A program made the translations under genes and the position numbers. Shown piece after piece: positions 22,826 to 31,105 of a DNA stretch of 33,899 nt (the first letter of the stretch is position 1; every line of letters begins with the position of its first letter). Source of the DNA: Xanthobacteraceae bacterium (lineage in GTDB: Bacteria; Pseudomonadota; Alphaproteobacteria; Rhizobiales; Xanthobacteraceae); assembly GCA_029266425.1 (NCBI GenBank), contig JAQSWY010000040.1, positions 1 through 33,899 on the forward strand, in the 5' to 3' direction. The notes beneath the pieces are model-generated. The model saw only the letters and a program-made list of their open reading frames with translations, did no database searches and was not told the DNA's origin.

Positions 22826-23641
22826 CTAGCTCGTCGCTTGCGCCCGTGCGCGGCGCTTTTCCTGGAACAGCATGAGCCCGTAGCCGATGGCGAGGAGGAG
22901 GCCGGCAGCGAGCATCATCAGGGTGCCAACGGCCGGCACTTGCGGGGTGTAGCCGGCCTGCACCTTGGCGCTGATCCATTCGGGAATGGTCTGGTCGGCG
23001 CCGGTCGAGAACATCGACAGCGGGAAGTTCGCCCATGACAGCAGGAAGGCGAACAGGAAGCCGGAGAAGATGCCGGGCGCGAGGATCGGCAAGGTGATCT
23101 CCTTCATCACCTGCCAGCGTGTGGCGCCGAGATCGAAGGCGGCTTCCTCCACCGCCGGATCGAAGGAATAGACCTGGATGGCGATGACCAGCGTCGTCAC
23201 CGGTGCGATCCAGACCAGATGGGCGAAGACCGCCGCCTTCCAGGACGGGGTGATGCCGATCGCCGTGAACCACAGCAGCAGCGCGAGGCCGAGCACGGCT
23301 TGCGGGAACAGGATCGGCAGGATGATGATCTTCTGGAACAGCTTGCGCCCTTTCCAGCGGTAGCGCGCAAAGGCCAGCGCCCCGAAGAACGCGATCACCG
23401 TCGCGATCAGGCCGACAAGGAGTGCGACTGCCACGGAGGTCCAGAAGAAGCCGCGGATCGAGAGCGATTCGAAGACTTCCGCGTACCAGCTGGTCGACCA
23501 GGTGGGGATCGGGAACTTGAAGTATTTGGACTTCGAGAACGAAGCCAGCGCGATCGTCACCATCGGCAGATACATCAGCAGCATCAGCAATGCGATCAGG
23601 CAGGCATAGGTGAAGCGGACGCCGCGGCGATATTCGTTCAT
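22826..23641 (-). CDS. Polyamine-type ABC transporter permease (PotC/PotI-like)
   Basis: Second channel subunit of the spermidine/putrescine-type importer, 271 residues with six predicted helices in the inner membrane. The first runs LIALLMLLMYLPMVTIALASF (about 15-35). The cytoplasmic coupling loop is visible as EEAAFDLGATRWQVMKEITLP (about residues 164-184), where the G sits in the EAA motif that docks on the ATPase. Its start lies 3 bp after the stop of the first permease, so they are certainly co-transcribed. A basic tail (QEKRRARAQATS) ends the protein. Confidence 0.93.
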   Translation of the reverse strand: MNEYRRGVRFTYACLIALLMLLMYLPMVTIALASFSKSKYFKFPIPTWSTSWYAEVFESLSIRGFFWTSVAVALLVGLIATVIAFFGALAFARYRWKGRKLFQKIIILPILFPQAVLGLALLLWFTAIGITPSWKAAVFAHLVWIAPVTTLVIAIQVYSFDPAVEEAAFDLGATRWQVMKEITLPILAPGIFSGFLFAFLLSWANFPLSMFSTGADQTIPEWISAKVQAGYTPQVPAVGTLMMLAAGLLLAIGYGLMLFQEKRRARAQATS

Positions 23642-23644
23642 GGC

Positions 23645-24595
23645 TCACTTCCGTCCGAAGATCATGTCGAGATCGATGCGCTTCAGCGCGGTGATTGCAA
23701 AAGCCCCGGCGAGCAGGATCAGCAGCACGCAGAGCGCCGAACCCTTGGGCCAGTTCTGCGCGAAGCCGAACTCCTTCTGGATGTCCATGGCGATCATGAC
23801 GACCGCGGTGCCGCCCATGATCTTGGCCTCGGTGAGCGCGCCGGCGGTGAGGATGAAGCTCATCAGCGAGCCGATAAGGATGCCCGGCATAGCGAGCGGC
23901 ACGTCGACCTCGCGCAGCACCTGGAAGCGGGTGGCGCCGAGATCGAAGGCGGCCTCGCGCATCTGCAGCGGCACCATGGAGATGCCCATGATGATCGGGA
24001 ACAGCATGAAGGGCAGGTAGATATAGACGAGGCCGAACAGTGTCGCGCCCGTCGTGTAGAGCATCGAATCCACCTCGATGCCGAACCAGGTCTGCAGCGT
24101 GCCGGAGACCACGCCGCCCTTTACCAGGAACAGCATCCAGCCCATCAGCCGCAGATTGTCGGCGACGAACAGCGGCGCAGTGATGAGCAGCGCCAATATG
24201 CTGCCCTGGCGGCCGAACACCCGCACCATGGCGAAGGCGATCGGATAGCAAATGACGAGCAGGATGAGGACGGTGAGCGCGGCGAGATAGAGCGAGGCGA
24301 GGAAGGAGAGGTAGTAGGATTCCTGGACGATCTCGATGAAGTTCGCCGGCGTCGGCATCTGCATCAGCGAGAAGGTCTGACCGGGCATCAGCGAGAAGGC
24401 GACGACCAGCGCCAGCGGCCCGAGGAAGCCGGTGAGCAGCAGGAGGCCCATCGGCAGCGCCGCCAGCACGCCCGGCTCCAGCGCGAACGCACGCCAGGCC
24501 AGCAGGCGGGTGATGATCAGGCGCGCCTTGAGCCGGCTGGGCGACGGGGCGGCTTCCGCCTCCGCATCGATCATGAACTCGTCGACACGGCTCAT
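23645..24595 (-). CDS. Polyamine-type ABC transporter permease (PotB/PotH-like)
   Basis: First channel subunit, 316 residues. A hydrophilic N-terminus of about 35 residues is followed by six helices: the first around 43-65 (VLAALPMGLLLLTGFLGPLAL), a periplasmic loop carrying FIEIVQESYYLSFLASLYLA, and later GLVYIYLPFMLFPI. The EAA coupling loop reads REAAFDLGATRFQVLREVDVP. It ends IDLDMIFGRK. It is 64 bp downstream of the ATPase gene and 3 bp upstream of its partner permease. Confidence 0.93.
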   Translation of the reverse strand: MSRVDEFMIDAEAEAAPSPSRLKARLIITRLLAWRAFALEPGVLAALPMGLLLLTGFLGPLALVVAFSLMPGQTFSLMQMPTPANFIEIVQESYYLSFLASLYLAALTVLILLVICYPIAFAMVRVFGRQGSILALLITAPLFVADNLRLMGWMLFLVKGGVVSGTLQTWFGIEVDSMLYTTGATLFGLVYIYLPFMLFPIIMGISMVPLQMREAAFDLGATRFQVLREVDVPLAMPGILIGSLMSFILTAGALTEAKIMGGTAVVMIAMDIQKEFGFAQNWPKGSALCVLLILLAGAFAITALKRIDLDMIFGRK

Positions 24596-24659
24596 CGTCT
24601 TCCCCGTCGATGTCGCAAGGTATCCTGCGGCGAAGCCAAGCAGCCGCCGTGCCAGATGA

Positions 24660-25775
24660 TCACTGCTGCAGCCGGTTCAGCGCGAAGATCATCGAGTCCC
24701 TGGCGTCCCAGCCGATGGTCACGACGCCATCGCGCCCGCCTTCCGGCGCCTGGTCGCGCAGCTTCTCAACGAGGAAGACCTGCTTCTCACCGACGCGCAC
24801 CTGGTACTGCACGCGCGATCCGAGCAGATACTCGTTCTGCACCATGCCCTCGAGCCGATTGTCGGCGGGCTCGCCAGCCTGCAGGAAACGGATGTCCTCC
24901 GGCCGCACGACGAGGCTGCCGCGCTCGAAGTCGGCCGGCACCACGGGTGCGCGGTACTGATGGCCGGCGCCGTCGATCACCGCGCCCTCCCTGCCGAGCT
25001 CGACATCGACGACGTTCACCTCGCCCATGAATTCGGAGACGAAGCGGCTGTGCGGGCTGCCATAGATCTCGCGCGGCGTGCCGATCTGCACGAAGCGACC
25101 CTTGTTCATCACGCCGATGCGGTCGGACATCACCATTGCCTCCTCGAGGCTGTGGGTGATGTAGACGAAGGTCTTTCCGGTCTCGCGATGGATGTCCTTG
25201 AGCTCTTTCTCCAGCAGCTTGCGCAGCCGATAGTCGAGCGCCGAGAGCGGCTCGTCGAAGAACAGTATCTCCGGATCGAAGGCCAGCGCACGGGCGAGGG
25301 CGACGCGCTGGCGCTCGCCGCCGGAGCACTGCGTGACCATCTTGCCGTAATAGCTCTGCGGCAGGCGTAGCTGGTCCAGCAGCTCAAGCGCCCGCTTCTT
25401 GCGCTCGCTGGCAGAGACGCCGCGCATCTTCAGGGGGAATTCGATGTTCTGGCCCACGGTGCGGTGAGGAAACAGCGCCAGCGACTGGAACACCATGCAG
25501 GTCGGGCGCTTGTTGGCCGGCACGTCGTTGATGCGCTCGCCGCGCAGGAGGATGTCGCCATTGGTCGGCTTGTCCATGCCGACCAGCATCCGGACCATCG
25601 TGGTCTTGCCGCTCCCCGAGGGGCCGACGATGGTGAAGAATTCGCGCTCGTAAATATCGAGATTGATGCGGTCGACGGCGGCGAAATCGTCGAAGATCTT
25701 GTCGACGCCGCGCAATTGCAGGATGGGCTGGGCAATCGGTTCGGGCGGTTCGAAGGGCTGAGCGCTTGCTGCCAT
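24660..25775 (-). CDS. Polyamine-type ABC transporter ATPase (PotA/PotG-like)
   Basis: Energy-coupling subunit of the importer, 371 residues. Walker A GPSGSGKT (51-58), Q-loop Q97, signature at 150-154, Walker B ILFFDE (170-175), D-loop SALD and switch histidine H208 are all present. A C-terminal TOBE-type regulatory domain (about 245-371, with LVVRPEDIRFL) is typical of the PotA branch. The signature reads CSGGE instead of the usual LSGGQ: Leu to Cys at the first place is unusual, while Glu at the last place is seen in other ATPases. It lies between the binding protein gene (66 bp upstream) and the permeases. Confidence 0.93.
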   Translation of the reverse strand: MAASAQPFEPPEPIAQPILQLRGVDKIFDDFAAVDRINLDIYEREFFTIVGPSGSGKTTMVRMLVGMDKPTNGDILLRGERINDVPANKRPTCMVFQSLALFPHRTVGQNIEFPLKMRGVSASERKKRALELLDQLRLPQSYYGKMVTQCSGGERQRVALARALAFDPEILFFDEPLSALDYRLRKLLEKELKDIHRETGKTFVYITHSLEEAMVMSDRIGVMNKGRFVQIGTPREIYGSPHSRFVSEFMGEVNVVDVELGREGAVIDGAGHQYRAPVVPADFERGSLVVRPEDIRFLQAGEPADNRLEGMVQNEYLLGSRVQYQVRVGEKQVFLVEKLRDQAPEGGRDGVVTIGWDARDSMIFALNRLQQ

Positions 25776-25841
25776 ATCGTCGGGGTCCCGCTGCAGGTGG
25801 GGAACCGTGGCGGGGGTCTCCCGCCACGGTGGAAGCGGGGA

Positions 25842-27023
25842 TCAAGCTTTGCGCTCGCGCACCGCGTTCGCGAAGATCTCGTGCAGCTTCGGATAGCTCG
25901 GGATGATGTCGAAGTCGGCGCAGCGCGCCATGTCCTCGTCGAGCGTGTCGAACTGGATCGCGTCCAGTTCTTCCTCCTTGTAGAGCGCCATCACCCGCTT
26001 GTCGCCCATCTGGGTGACCGGGTTGAAGGTGCCCTCGGCGAAGGACACGCGCTTGCACACCTCCGGCCGATAGCAATATTCGAGGAAATCGGCGGCGCGT
26101 GGCGAGAGCTGGGGATTGTTGACGGTGGAGGTCAGCTCCATCCAGCACACGCCGGCCTTGCCGCCAGTGTCCGCCGGGCCCTTCTTCGGAATGACGCAGC
26201 GCAGATTCTGGTTGCCGTCGAAGCGGGCGGCCGAGACCGTGTAGGTGCTGCCCGGGAAGGAGCCGACGATCGAGCCGTTGATCATGCCCACGGCGATCGC
26301 GGTCATGTCGTCGCTGAGGAACGCGGCATTGTTGATGATCTTGCGGATAACCGTCTCGTATTTGGCGATCTGGTCCTCGGAAAGGGTCTTGAAGGGGCTG
26401 AAGCCCGCGGCCATGGCGGCATGCATGACGACCCAGTCATCATACATCAGCACCGCGTACTTGCCCTTGAAGTCGTCGGCGAGGAAGACGTCGTAGCCCT
26501 CGTCCTCGATCGTCGCCTTGGAGATCTTGTCGGTGTTGACCAGCACGCCGGACGGTCCGAAACGCTGCACCATGCCGAGCAGATTGGCGCCGTCGTCCGA
26601 CATCGCCCAGTAATAGGGATATTTGAACTCCGGCAGCACCATGTCCCACAGCGGCTTGAAGCGCGCCTGGTCGAGCGGCTTGATCAGCTTCTCCGGGAAG
26701 AGCTGGCGCCGGCCCCAGGCATTGTTGAGATTGATGATGTCCCAGACCTTGGTCTCGCCGGCGCGGAGCTGGTTGACCGCGTCAGGATCGGAGATCAGGC
26801 CCTGCGCCTTGACGTTGCAGTTGAACTCCTTGCGGAAGGGGTCGAGCACCTTGTCGGAATTGTAGCCTTCCCAGCAATAGATGTTCATCTCGCCTTCGCG
26901 CGCCGCCCATGCCGCGCGCGACATGGTGGAGGCGGCGGCGATGCCGGCCGCCACAGCGGCGGACTGCTTCAGGAACTCGCGACGCGACTGACTGAACGAC
27001 TGCAGAAGGTTCTTCTGCTTCAT
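25842..27023 (-). CDS. Polyamine-type ABC transporter substrate-binding protein, Tat-exported
   Basis: Periplasmic binding protein of the PotD/PotF (COG0687) type, 393 residues. It has a twin-arginine signal: SRREFLKQ at about 13-20, then a modestly hydrophobic stretch AAVAAGIAAAST and AWA before the mature start. Export through Tat rather than Sec means it folds in the cytoplasm first. The mature domain opens MNIYCWEGYNSDKVLDPFRK, the equivalent of the PotF beginning. Aromatic and acidic residues usable for amine binding are present (YCWEGY, WDIINLNNAW, YYWAMSDDGANLLG). It is 69 bp after the amine oxidase gene, suggesting that its ligand is an amine oxidase substrate or related compound. Confidence 0.9.
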   Translation of the reverse strand: MKQKNLLQSFSQSRREFLKQSAAVAAGIAAASTMSRAAWAAREGEMNIYCWEGYNSDKVLDPFRKEFNCNVKAQGLISDPDAVNQLRAGETKVWDIINLNNAWGRRQLFPEKLIKPLDQARFKPLWDMVLPEFKYPYYWAMSDDGANLLGMVQRFGPSGVLVNTDKISKATIEDEGYDVFLADDFKGKYAVLMYDDWVVMHAAMAAGFSPFKTLSEDQIAKYETVIRKIINNAAFLSDDMTAIAVGMINGSIVGSFPGSTYTVSAARFDGNQNLRCVIPKKGPADTGGKAGVCWMELTSTVNNPQLSPRAADFLEYCYRPEVCKRVSFAEGTFNPVTQMGDKRVMALYKEEELDAIQFDTLDEDMARCADFDIIPSYPKLHEIFANAVRERKA

Positions 27024-27092
27024 GGCTGGTCCCCTGTTGTTTATGGCGCCGCGGTCATTGCCGCTGGCGCGGCATTCGTTCGGCGATTTCAG

Positions 27093-29084
27093 TCAGGCGT
27101 GGTGGCAGCAGCTCTCCGCGTCTTCGCCGCTGGTGGACTTGCTCGCATGGTTCTTGCCGGGCGGGAGGTCGATGATTGGGTTCTGGTCGAAGAAGCCGGT
27201 CGGCATCAGCTTGAAGCCGCACAGCACGCAGGGTTGAACCGGGTGGTCCTCGGGACGCGGCAGGTGGTGCAGGCCGAAGCTGTGCCAGATGACGAGGTCA
27301 GTGTTCTCGACCGGGCGATCGTCCTTGGTCCAGGTCGGCAGGCCTTCGCCACCCTTCGAGAGGTTCACGAAATCGCCCGCCGGGAAGCGCTCATCGGGAT
27401 GGAAGGGCGTGACCCACAAATGCTTGTAGGCGAAGCCGGCGCGGCGTCCCGAGGGACCTTCCGGATCGTTGTAGAACTGGACCGCCGAGCCGGTTTCCAG
27501 CTTGTAGCCGGTTGGCTTGCCGACCCAGTTGGTGACGTTGGGATTGACGATCTTCCAGTAGCGCATCTTGCCGAAATCGACGCAGCGCTGCGCCTCCAGC
27601 TCGGTCTTGAGCGGGCGCTCCTCGACATAGAAGGCGTTGCCCATCGGATTGTCCGGACCGATCGGCATGGCGTGGGTGTCGCACTCCATCACCGTGTTGC
27701 CCGGGCCGTCGACCTCCATGTCGAGGCGGGCGGAGAAGACGTGCTGGTGGATGTGGCCGACCACGCCCGGGGCGACCTCGGTGCCGAATTTCTGCGGCGT
27801 GCCGGGCTTGCACGCCGCGGTATTGATGATGCCCGACGCCTTCATCTCGTATTCGATCGTGCCGTTCTGGTAGAGATACCAGTAAGATGCGTATTCGTAG
27901 TTGCCAACCGTAGTAATCGACGAGATCACCAGCCGACGCAGGCGGCGTACCTCGGTGCGCTCGCTGCGGAAGTCGAAATGCTTCCAAGCGAGGCCGGCAT
28001 CCTCCTCGTGCAGGCATATGCAGTTCTCGATGGCCCGGGGATTGCCGAAGAGGTCCGGCAGCACGACGTCGAAATAATGGATGTGGCCGAGGCAGTCGCA
28101 GCCGAGCGAGAGCGAATTGGCGAGCTTGCCGAAACCGTACTCGCCGCTGTCGAACACGTTCTTGCGGTAGTGCGAACCTTCCGGCGTGCCATAGGGCACC
28201 ACCATCTCGGCGATCGAGGCGCGGTACATGATCGGCCGGCGCTTGCCACCGAACGTATAGCCGAGGCTGTGCAGGACGAGACCCTCGCGGCCATTGAAGC
28301 TGACCCGCAAGTCCCAGTTCTCCCAGCTGATCTTGTTGCCCTCGACAATGAAGCTGGGGCCGTTCGGCTGGATCACGTCGAGCGGGGAGGAGGGCTCGCG
28401 GTACTCGGTGAGGATCGCCGAATCATAGTTCAGCGGCATCTCCGGCACCGGCACATAGTCGCCGCTCGCCTCGAAATGATCGTCGACGCGCAGCACCTCC
28501 ATGGTGTCGACGTCGACCACCACATTGATGCCCTCGACCGGGTGGGCGTAGTAATTGTCGAGCTCGAACATGCGCATCCACACGAAGGTGTGGGCGATGC
28601 GCCGGCCCTCTTCGCCCGGCACGCCGAAATTGCCGGCAGTCCAGGGGTCGACGCAGACGAGGTCGTAGCGCTCGATGCCGCGCCGCTCGATCGCCGCCTT
28701 GAAGCGCGGATCGGCCTTGGCGGCGGCTTCGATGAGCAGGAATTCCTCGGGCGAGATCATCGGCCTGGCGTCGGGAAGGAACTCCTCCGCAACGACCTTG
28801 CCGAGATTGATGTCGACCTTGCCGGTCCACACGCCGGTCCTGGCGCGACGATAGACATTGAAGCGGGCGAGGCGCTCGATCGGCGTGCCGGGGACGAAGC
28901 CGCGCACCACCTCCTTGCCCGGCTCGACGAGTTCGATGGTCTCGAAGCGGATATCGTCTCCGAGGCCGAAATGCTCGCGCAGCACCGCTGAAGTTCGCGA
29001 GATTTCGGCGCTGCTCATCGGATCGAGCGGGTGCTCGTGCTCGACGGCGTAACCGGGGGAACTCGGTTCGAGGATGCGGAGCAT
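27093..29084 (-). CDS. Copper-containing primary amine oxidase
   Basis: Oxidises primary amines to aldehydes with release of ammonia and hydrogen peroxide, using copper and the self-made cofactor topaquinone. In the 663-residue chain, the cofactor tyrosine is Y396 in TVGNYEY. The catalytic base is D312 in VFDSGEYGFG. The copper ligands are H446 and H448 in HQHVFSARLDM and H607 in LHHLPRPED. All align with Arthrobacter globiformis AGAO at a constant offset of 14-15. There is no signal peptide, so it acts in the cytoplasm, unlike periplasmic E. coli TynA. It ends in a Cys/His cluster (ESCCHHA) that may help copper loading. GGGAAAG precedes the ATG. Downstream are the amine importer genes; upstream is an operator-like dyad. 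Confidence 0.96.
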   Translation of the reverse strand: MLRILEPSSPGYAVEHEHPLDPMSSAEISRTSAVLREHFGLGDDIRFETIELVEPGKEVVRGFVPGTPIERLARFNVYRRARTGVWTGKVDINLGKVVAEEFLPDARPMISPEEFLLIEAAAKADPRFKAAIERRGIERYDLVCVDPWTAGNFGVPGEEGRRIAHTFVWMRMFELDNYYAHPVEGINVVVDVDTMEVLRVDDHFEASGDYVPVPEMPLNYDSAILTEYREPSSPLDVIQPNGPSFIVEGNKISWENWDLRVSFNGREGLVLHSLGYTFGGKRRPIMYRASIAEMVVPYGTPEGSHYRKNVFDSGEYGFGKLANSLSLGCDCLGHIHYFDVVLPDLFGNPRAIENCICLHEEDAGLAWKHFDFRSERTEVRRLRRLVISSITTVGNYEYASYWYLYQNGTIEYEMKASGIINTAACKPGTPQKFGTEVAPGVVGHIHQHVFSARLDMEVDGPGNTVMECDTHAMPIGPDNPMGNAFYVEERPLKTELEAQRCVDFGKMRYWKIVNPNVTNWVGKPTGYKLETGSAVQFYNDPEGPSGRRAGFAYKHLWVTPFHPDERFPAGDFVNLSKGGEGLPTWTKDDRPVENTDLVIWHSFGLHHLPRPEDHPVQPCVLCGFKLMPTGFFDQNPIIDLPPGKNHASKSTSGEDAESCCHHA

Positions 29085-29158
29085 GACGGCTTTCCCAATG
29101 TGCGCGCGTTGCGGCGCGCTGTCGGGGAACCATCATCGGAGAAACCGACCCGCCAACA

Positions 29159-29176
29159 ATCAACCGTTCGGTTGAT
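29159..29176. promoter_or_regulatory. Operator-like dyad upstream of the amine oxidase gene
   Basis: ATCAACCGTTCGGTTGAT: two 8-base arms around TT, 75-92 bases before the amine oxidase ATG. Core ACCGTTCGGT. On the minus strand the right arm runs into TTGATT, a possible -35 box, so a bound repressor would block the promoter. The same core occurs before the DUF2182 gene. Its symmetry is of the kind bound by TetR-type repressors; this is inference. Confidence 0.55.
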
Positions 29177-29210
29177 GCGGCGCAGCATGGGCGAGATGCC
29201 GCAGCGGCGG

Positions 29211-29996
29211 TCAGGCCGGCGCGCCGAGCACCTGGAGGGTCGCGCCGAGCCCGAGCAGAGCGAGCCCGCTCACCTGCCTGAGGACGCGACCAAGTGAGAT
29301 TTTCTCCAGCAGCATCAATGCGGTGAAGGCGAGCATGGCGATGAGGTTCATGCTGCCGAACACCAGCATCAGACCCATTGGCACGGCGTCCGATCGCAGG
29401 CAATGCCCGCCATAGAGCAGCCCGTCGAGCGACGCTGCGCGTGCAGGCTGCACCGCACAATCATGGCCTTGGTGCAGCGCGTCGACTGCCGCCGCCTTCA
29501 TCGGGCCGAGTTGATGGAGACCCGCGACGATCAGTGCTACCGGTGCGAGATCGAGCCGCCCGTCGGGGATCAGATGGAGCCCGGTGTCGATCCCCGCGGC
29601 GGCGATGGCAAAACCGCCCCAGGCGGCCCCGTAGCCGAGCAGGAACCCGTGGCCCCTTCGGGAGCTGCCTTCGCGCAGCAGCATCCGCCATGCCGGTATG
29701 GCGCAGGGCAGCATCATCGCAAGCGTCATCGCGCCGCACATGGCGAGATTGCCGGCCAACTGAGTCCACCATGGTCCTGTTTCCGGGTCCGAGCGGCACA
29801 GTGAGGCGAAGATCTCCCGAAGGCGCGGATCATCGAACAGGCCGACCAGGGCGGCGCCCTCCTCGCGCAGCATCAGTGCAATGGCCAACCAGCCGCCGCC
29901 GGTCAGGGCGAGCGGGAGCAGCAGCAGCAGGCCGCGGCGCAGCCAGGGGCCGCCCGCTGCATGCGCCGAGGAGGGTGCCAAGCCGAAGTCAGCCAT
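29211..29996 (-). CDS. DUF2182 family integral membrane protein
   Basis: A 261-residue polytopic membrane protein of the DUF2182 family, annotated in databases as predicted metal-binding but without proven function. Visible features: first helix about 22-42; the family motif MTLAMMLPCAIPAWRMLL (about 93-110); YGAAWGGFAIAAAG (about 122-135); GLHQLGPMKAAAVDALHQGH, where homologues have cysteines and histidines (here one cysteine follows, HDCAV); and a final FGSMNLIAMLAF / LMLLEKIS pair of segments. It lies upstream of the amine oxidase gene on the same strand, separated by 126 bp that contain the oxidase's dyad. A related dyad precedes its own start. A role in copper supply to the oxidase is possible but unproven. 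Confidence 0.75.
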   Translation of the reverse strand: MADFGLAPSSAHAAGGPWLRRGLLLLLPLALTGGGWLAIALMLREEGAALVGLFDDPRLREIFASLCRSDPETGPWWTQLAGNLAMCGAMTLAMMLPCAIPAWRMLLREGSSRRGHGFLLGYGAAWGGFAIAAAGIDTGLHLIPDGRLDLAPVALIVAGLHQLGPMKAAAVDALHQGHDCAVQPARAASLDGLLYGGHCLRSDAVPMGLMLVFGSMNLIAMLAFTALMLLEKISLGRVLRQVSGLALLGLGATLQVLGAPA

Positions 29997-30055
29997 CGCC
30001 GCCTGAGTCCGGTGAGGAGTCCGGTCAGGCTCGGTCGGCGATGACGGGGGCGCAA

Positions 30056-30071
30056 TCCACCGTTCGGTGGA
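30056..30071. promoter_or_regulatory. Operator-like dyad upstream of the DUF2182 gene
   Basis: TCCACCGTTCGGTGGA: two 7-base arms around TT, 60-75 bases before the DUF2182 ATG. It shares the core ACCGTTCGGT and, on the minus strand, the following GATTG with the dyad before the amine oxidase gene. Confidence 0.5.
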
Positions 30072-30086
30072 CGGAGCCGCCTAATA

Positions 30087-30197
30087 CCACGTCATCCTGA
30101 GGTGCCGCGAAGCGGCCTCGAAGGGTGCCCATTGATGGCCGCCTTTTGTTTCAACATCCTTCGAGGCTCACTGCGCTCGCACCTCAGGATGAGGTCG
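30087..30197. repeat. 'tcatcctgaggtgc' intergenic repeat, inverted pair
   Basis: ACGTCATCCTGAGGTGC... starts near 30089 and its inverted partner ...GCACCTCAGGATGAGG ends near 30195, each with an inner hairpin (GCCGCGAAGCGGC on one side, GAGGCTCACTGCGCTCGC on the other). It fills the space between the LuxR-type gene and the DUF2182 gene. The single copy at 12549 is the same family. Confidence 0.75.
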
Positions 30198-30211
30198 TCT
30201 GAGATGGTCCC

Positions 30212-30907
30212 TCAATGCGCCGCCGCGAGCCTCGCCACCAGGCCGGAGCGGTTCTCCACGCCGGTCTTCTCGAAGATGTGGATGAGATGGGTCTTCACCG
30301 TCGCCAGCCCGATGCCGAGGCAGGCGGCGATATCGGCATTGGTCCGGCCGCAGCACAGGAGGTCGGCGACCTCGGCCTCGCGCGGCGTCAGATGGAACAG
30401 CCGGATCGCCCGGGCCCGCGGCTCGTCCCGGCTCGGTGTCAGATGGTCCGCGAGATTGAACTCGATATAGCGGTGCAGCGTATCGGCGAGCTGGAACAGC
30501 GAGGGCGTCGGCGGGCGGTCGTGCTGCGTCCACATCACGGAGAGCCCGGCCTTGATCTCGTTCTCGCAGCGGAAGATGAAGTCGATGGTCTCGACCACGT
30601 CGAACCGGTGCAGGAAGGCCTGATACTCGCGCAGGTCCGGGAGCGGGGTGTGCTTGCATGCCTCGTCCATGCGCGCCACACGCTCATCCGGCGACTGGAT
30701 GCGCCGCACATGCAGGGGGTCGACTGCATACATTTCCCGCACATAGCTGCGAATGAAGTCGGCAGGCACCCGCGAACAGACGAAATTGTGCAGGTTCTGC
30801 TCTCCATCGACCGAGTAGAAGACGAGGCGCGTCGCCCCGAGCGCGTCGCCCAGCAACCGAAACGTCGTGTCGATGAACTGCCTTTTCCGAAGCTGGCTCG
30901 AAGCCAT
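30212..30907 (-). CDS. LuxR family transcriptional regulator
   Basis: A 231-residue regulator. The N-terminal part (about 1-150) resembles the autoinducer-binding type of sensor domain by length and by its WTQHDRP region, but no ligand can be named. The C-terminal helix-turn-helix is clear: LTPREAEVADLLCCGRTNAD, then IAACLGIGLATVKTHLIHIF, with the last recognition-helix residues VKTHL and the closing KTGVENRSGLVARL. The start ATG (30907) has AGGAGGGA upstream. It is divergent from the phosphoketolase gene (198 bp apart) and upstream of the amine genes on their strand, separated by a repeat, so it could regulate either neighbour. Confidence 0.88.
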   Translation of the reverse strand: MASSQLRKRQFIDTTFRLLGDALGATRLVFYSVDGEQNLHNFVCSRVPADFIRSYVREMYAVDPLHVRRIQSPDERVARMDEACKHTPLPDLREYQAFLHRFDVVETIDFIFRCENEIKAGLSVMWTQHDRPPTPSLFQLADTLHRYIEFNLADHLTPSRDEPRARAIRLFHLTPREAEVADLLCCGRTNADIAACLGIGLATVKTHLIHIFEKTGVENRSGLVARLAAAH

Positions 30908-31105
30908 GGGTCCCTCCTGATCCGCAGGAAGCTTTGCCCTCTGCAATGCAACAAGCGTGCCGCTGCGCGAGGTGAGAGGCGGACCACAGCGGCTTGACCC
31001 GGGTCGATGCCGCGCCATTTCGGCCACAGCATGGATGTCATCGCTGCGATGATTTCCCTGGCGTATCGTCCGCGCTGCGAAACGCCACGGTGCGAGGAGA
31101 GCGAC

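Noticed and set aside
25464..28991. 1175-codon open frame on the plus strand across the ATPase, binding protein and amine oxidase genes
   Set aside because: Antisense to three genes with intact motifs; composition is that of a reversed GC-rich coding strand.
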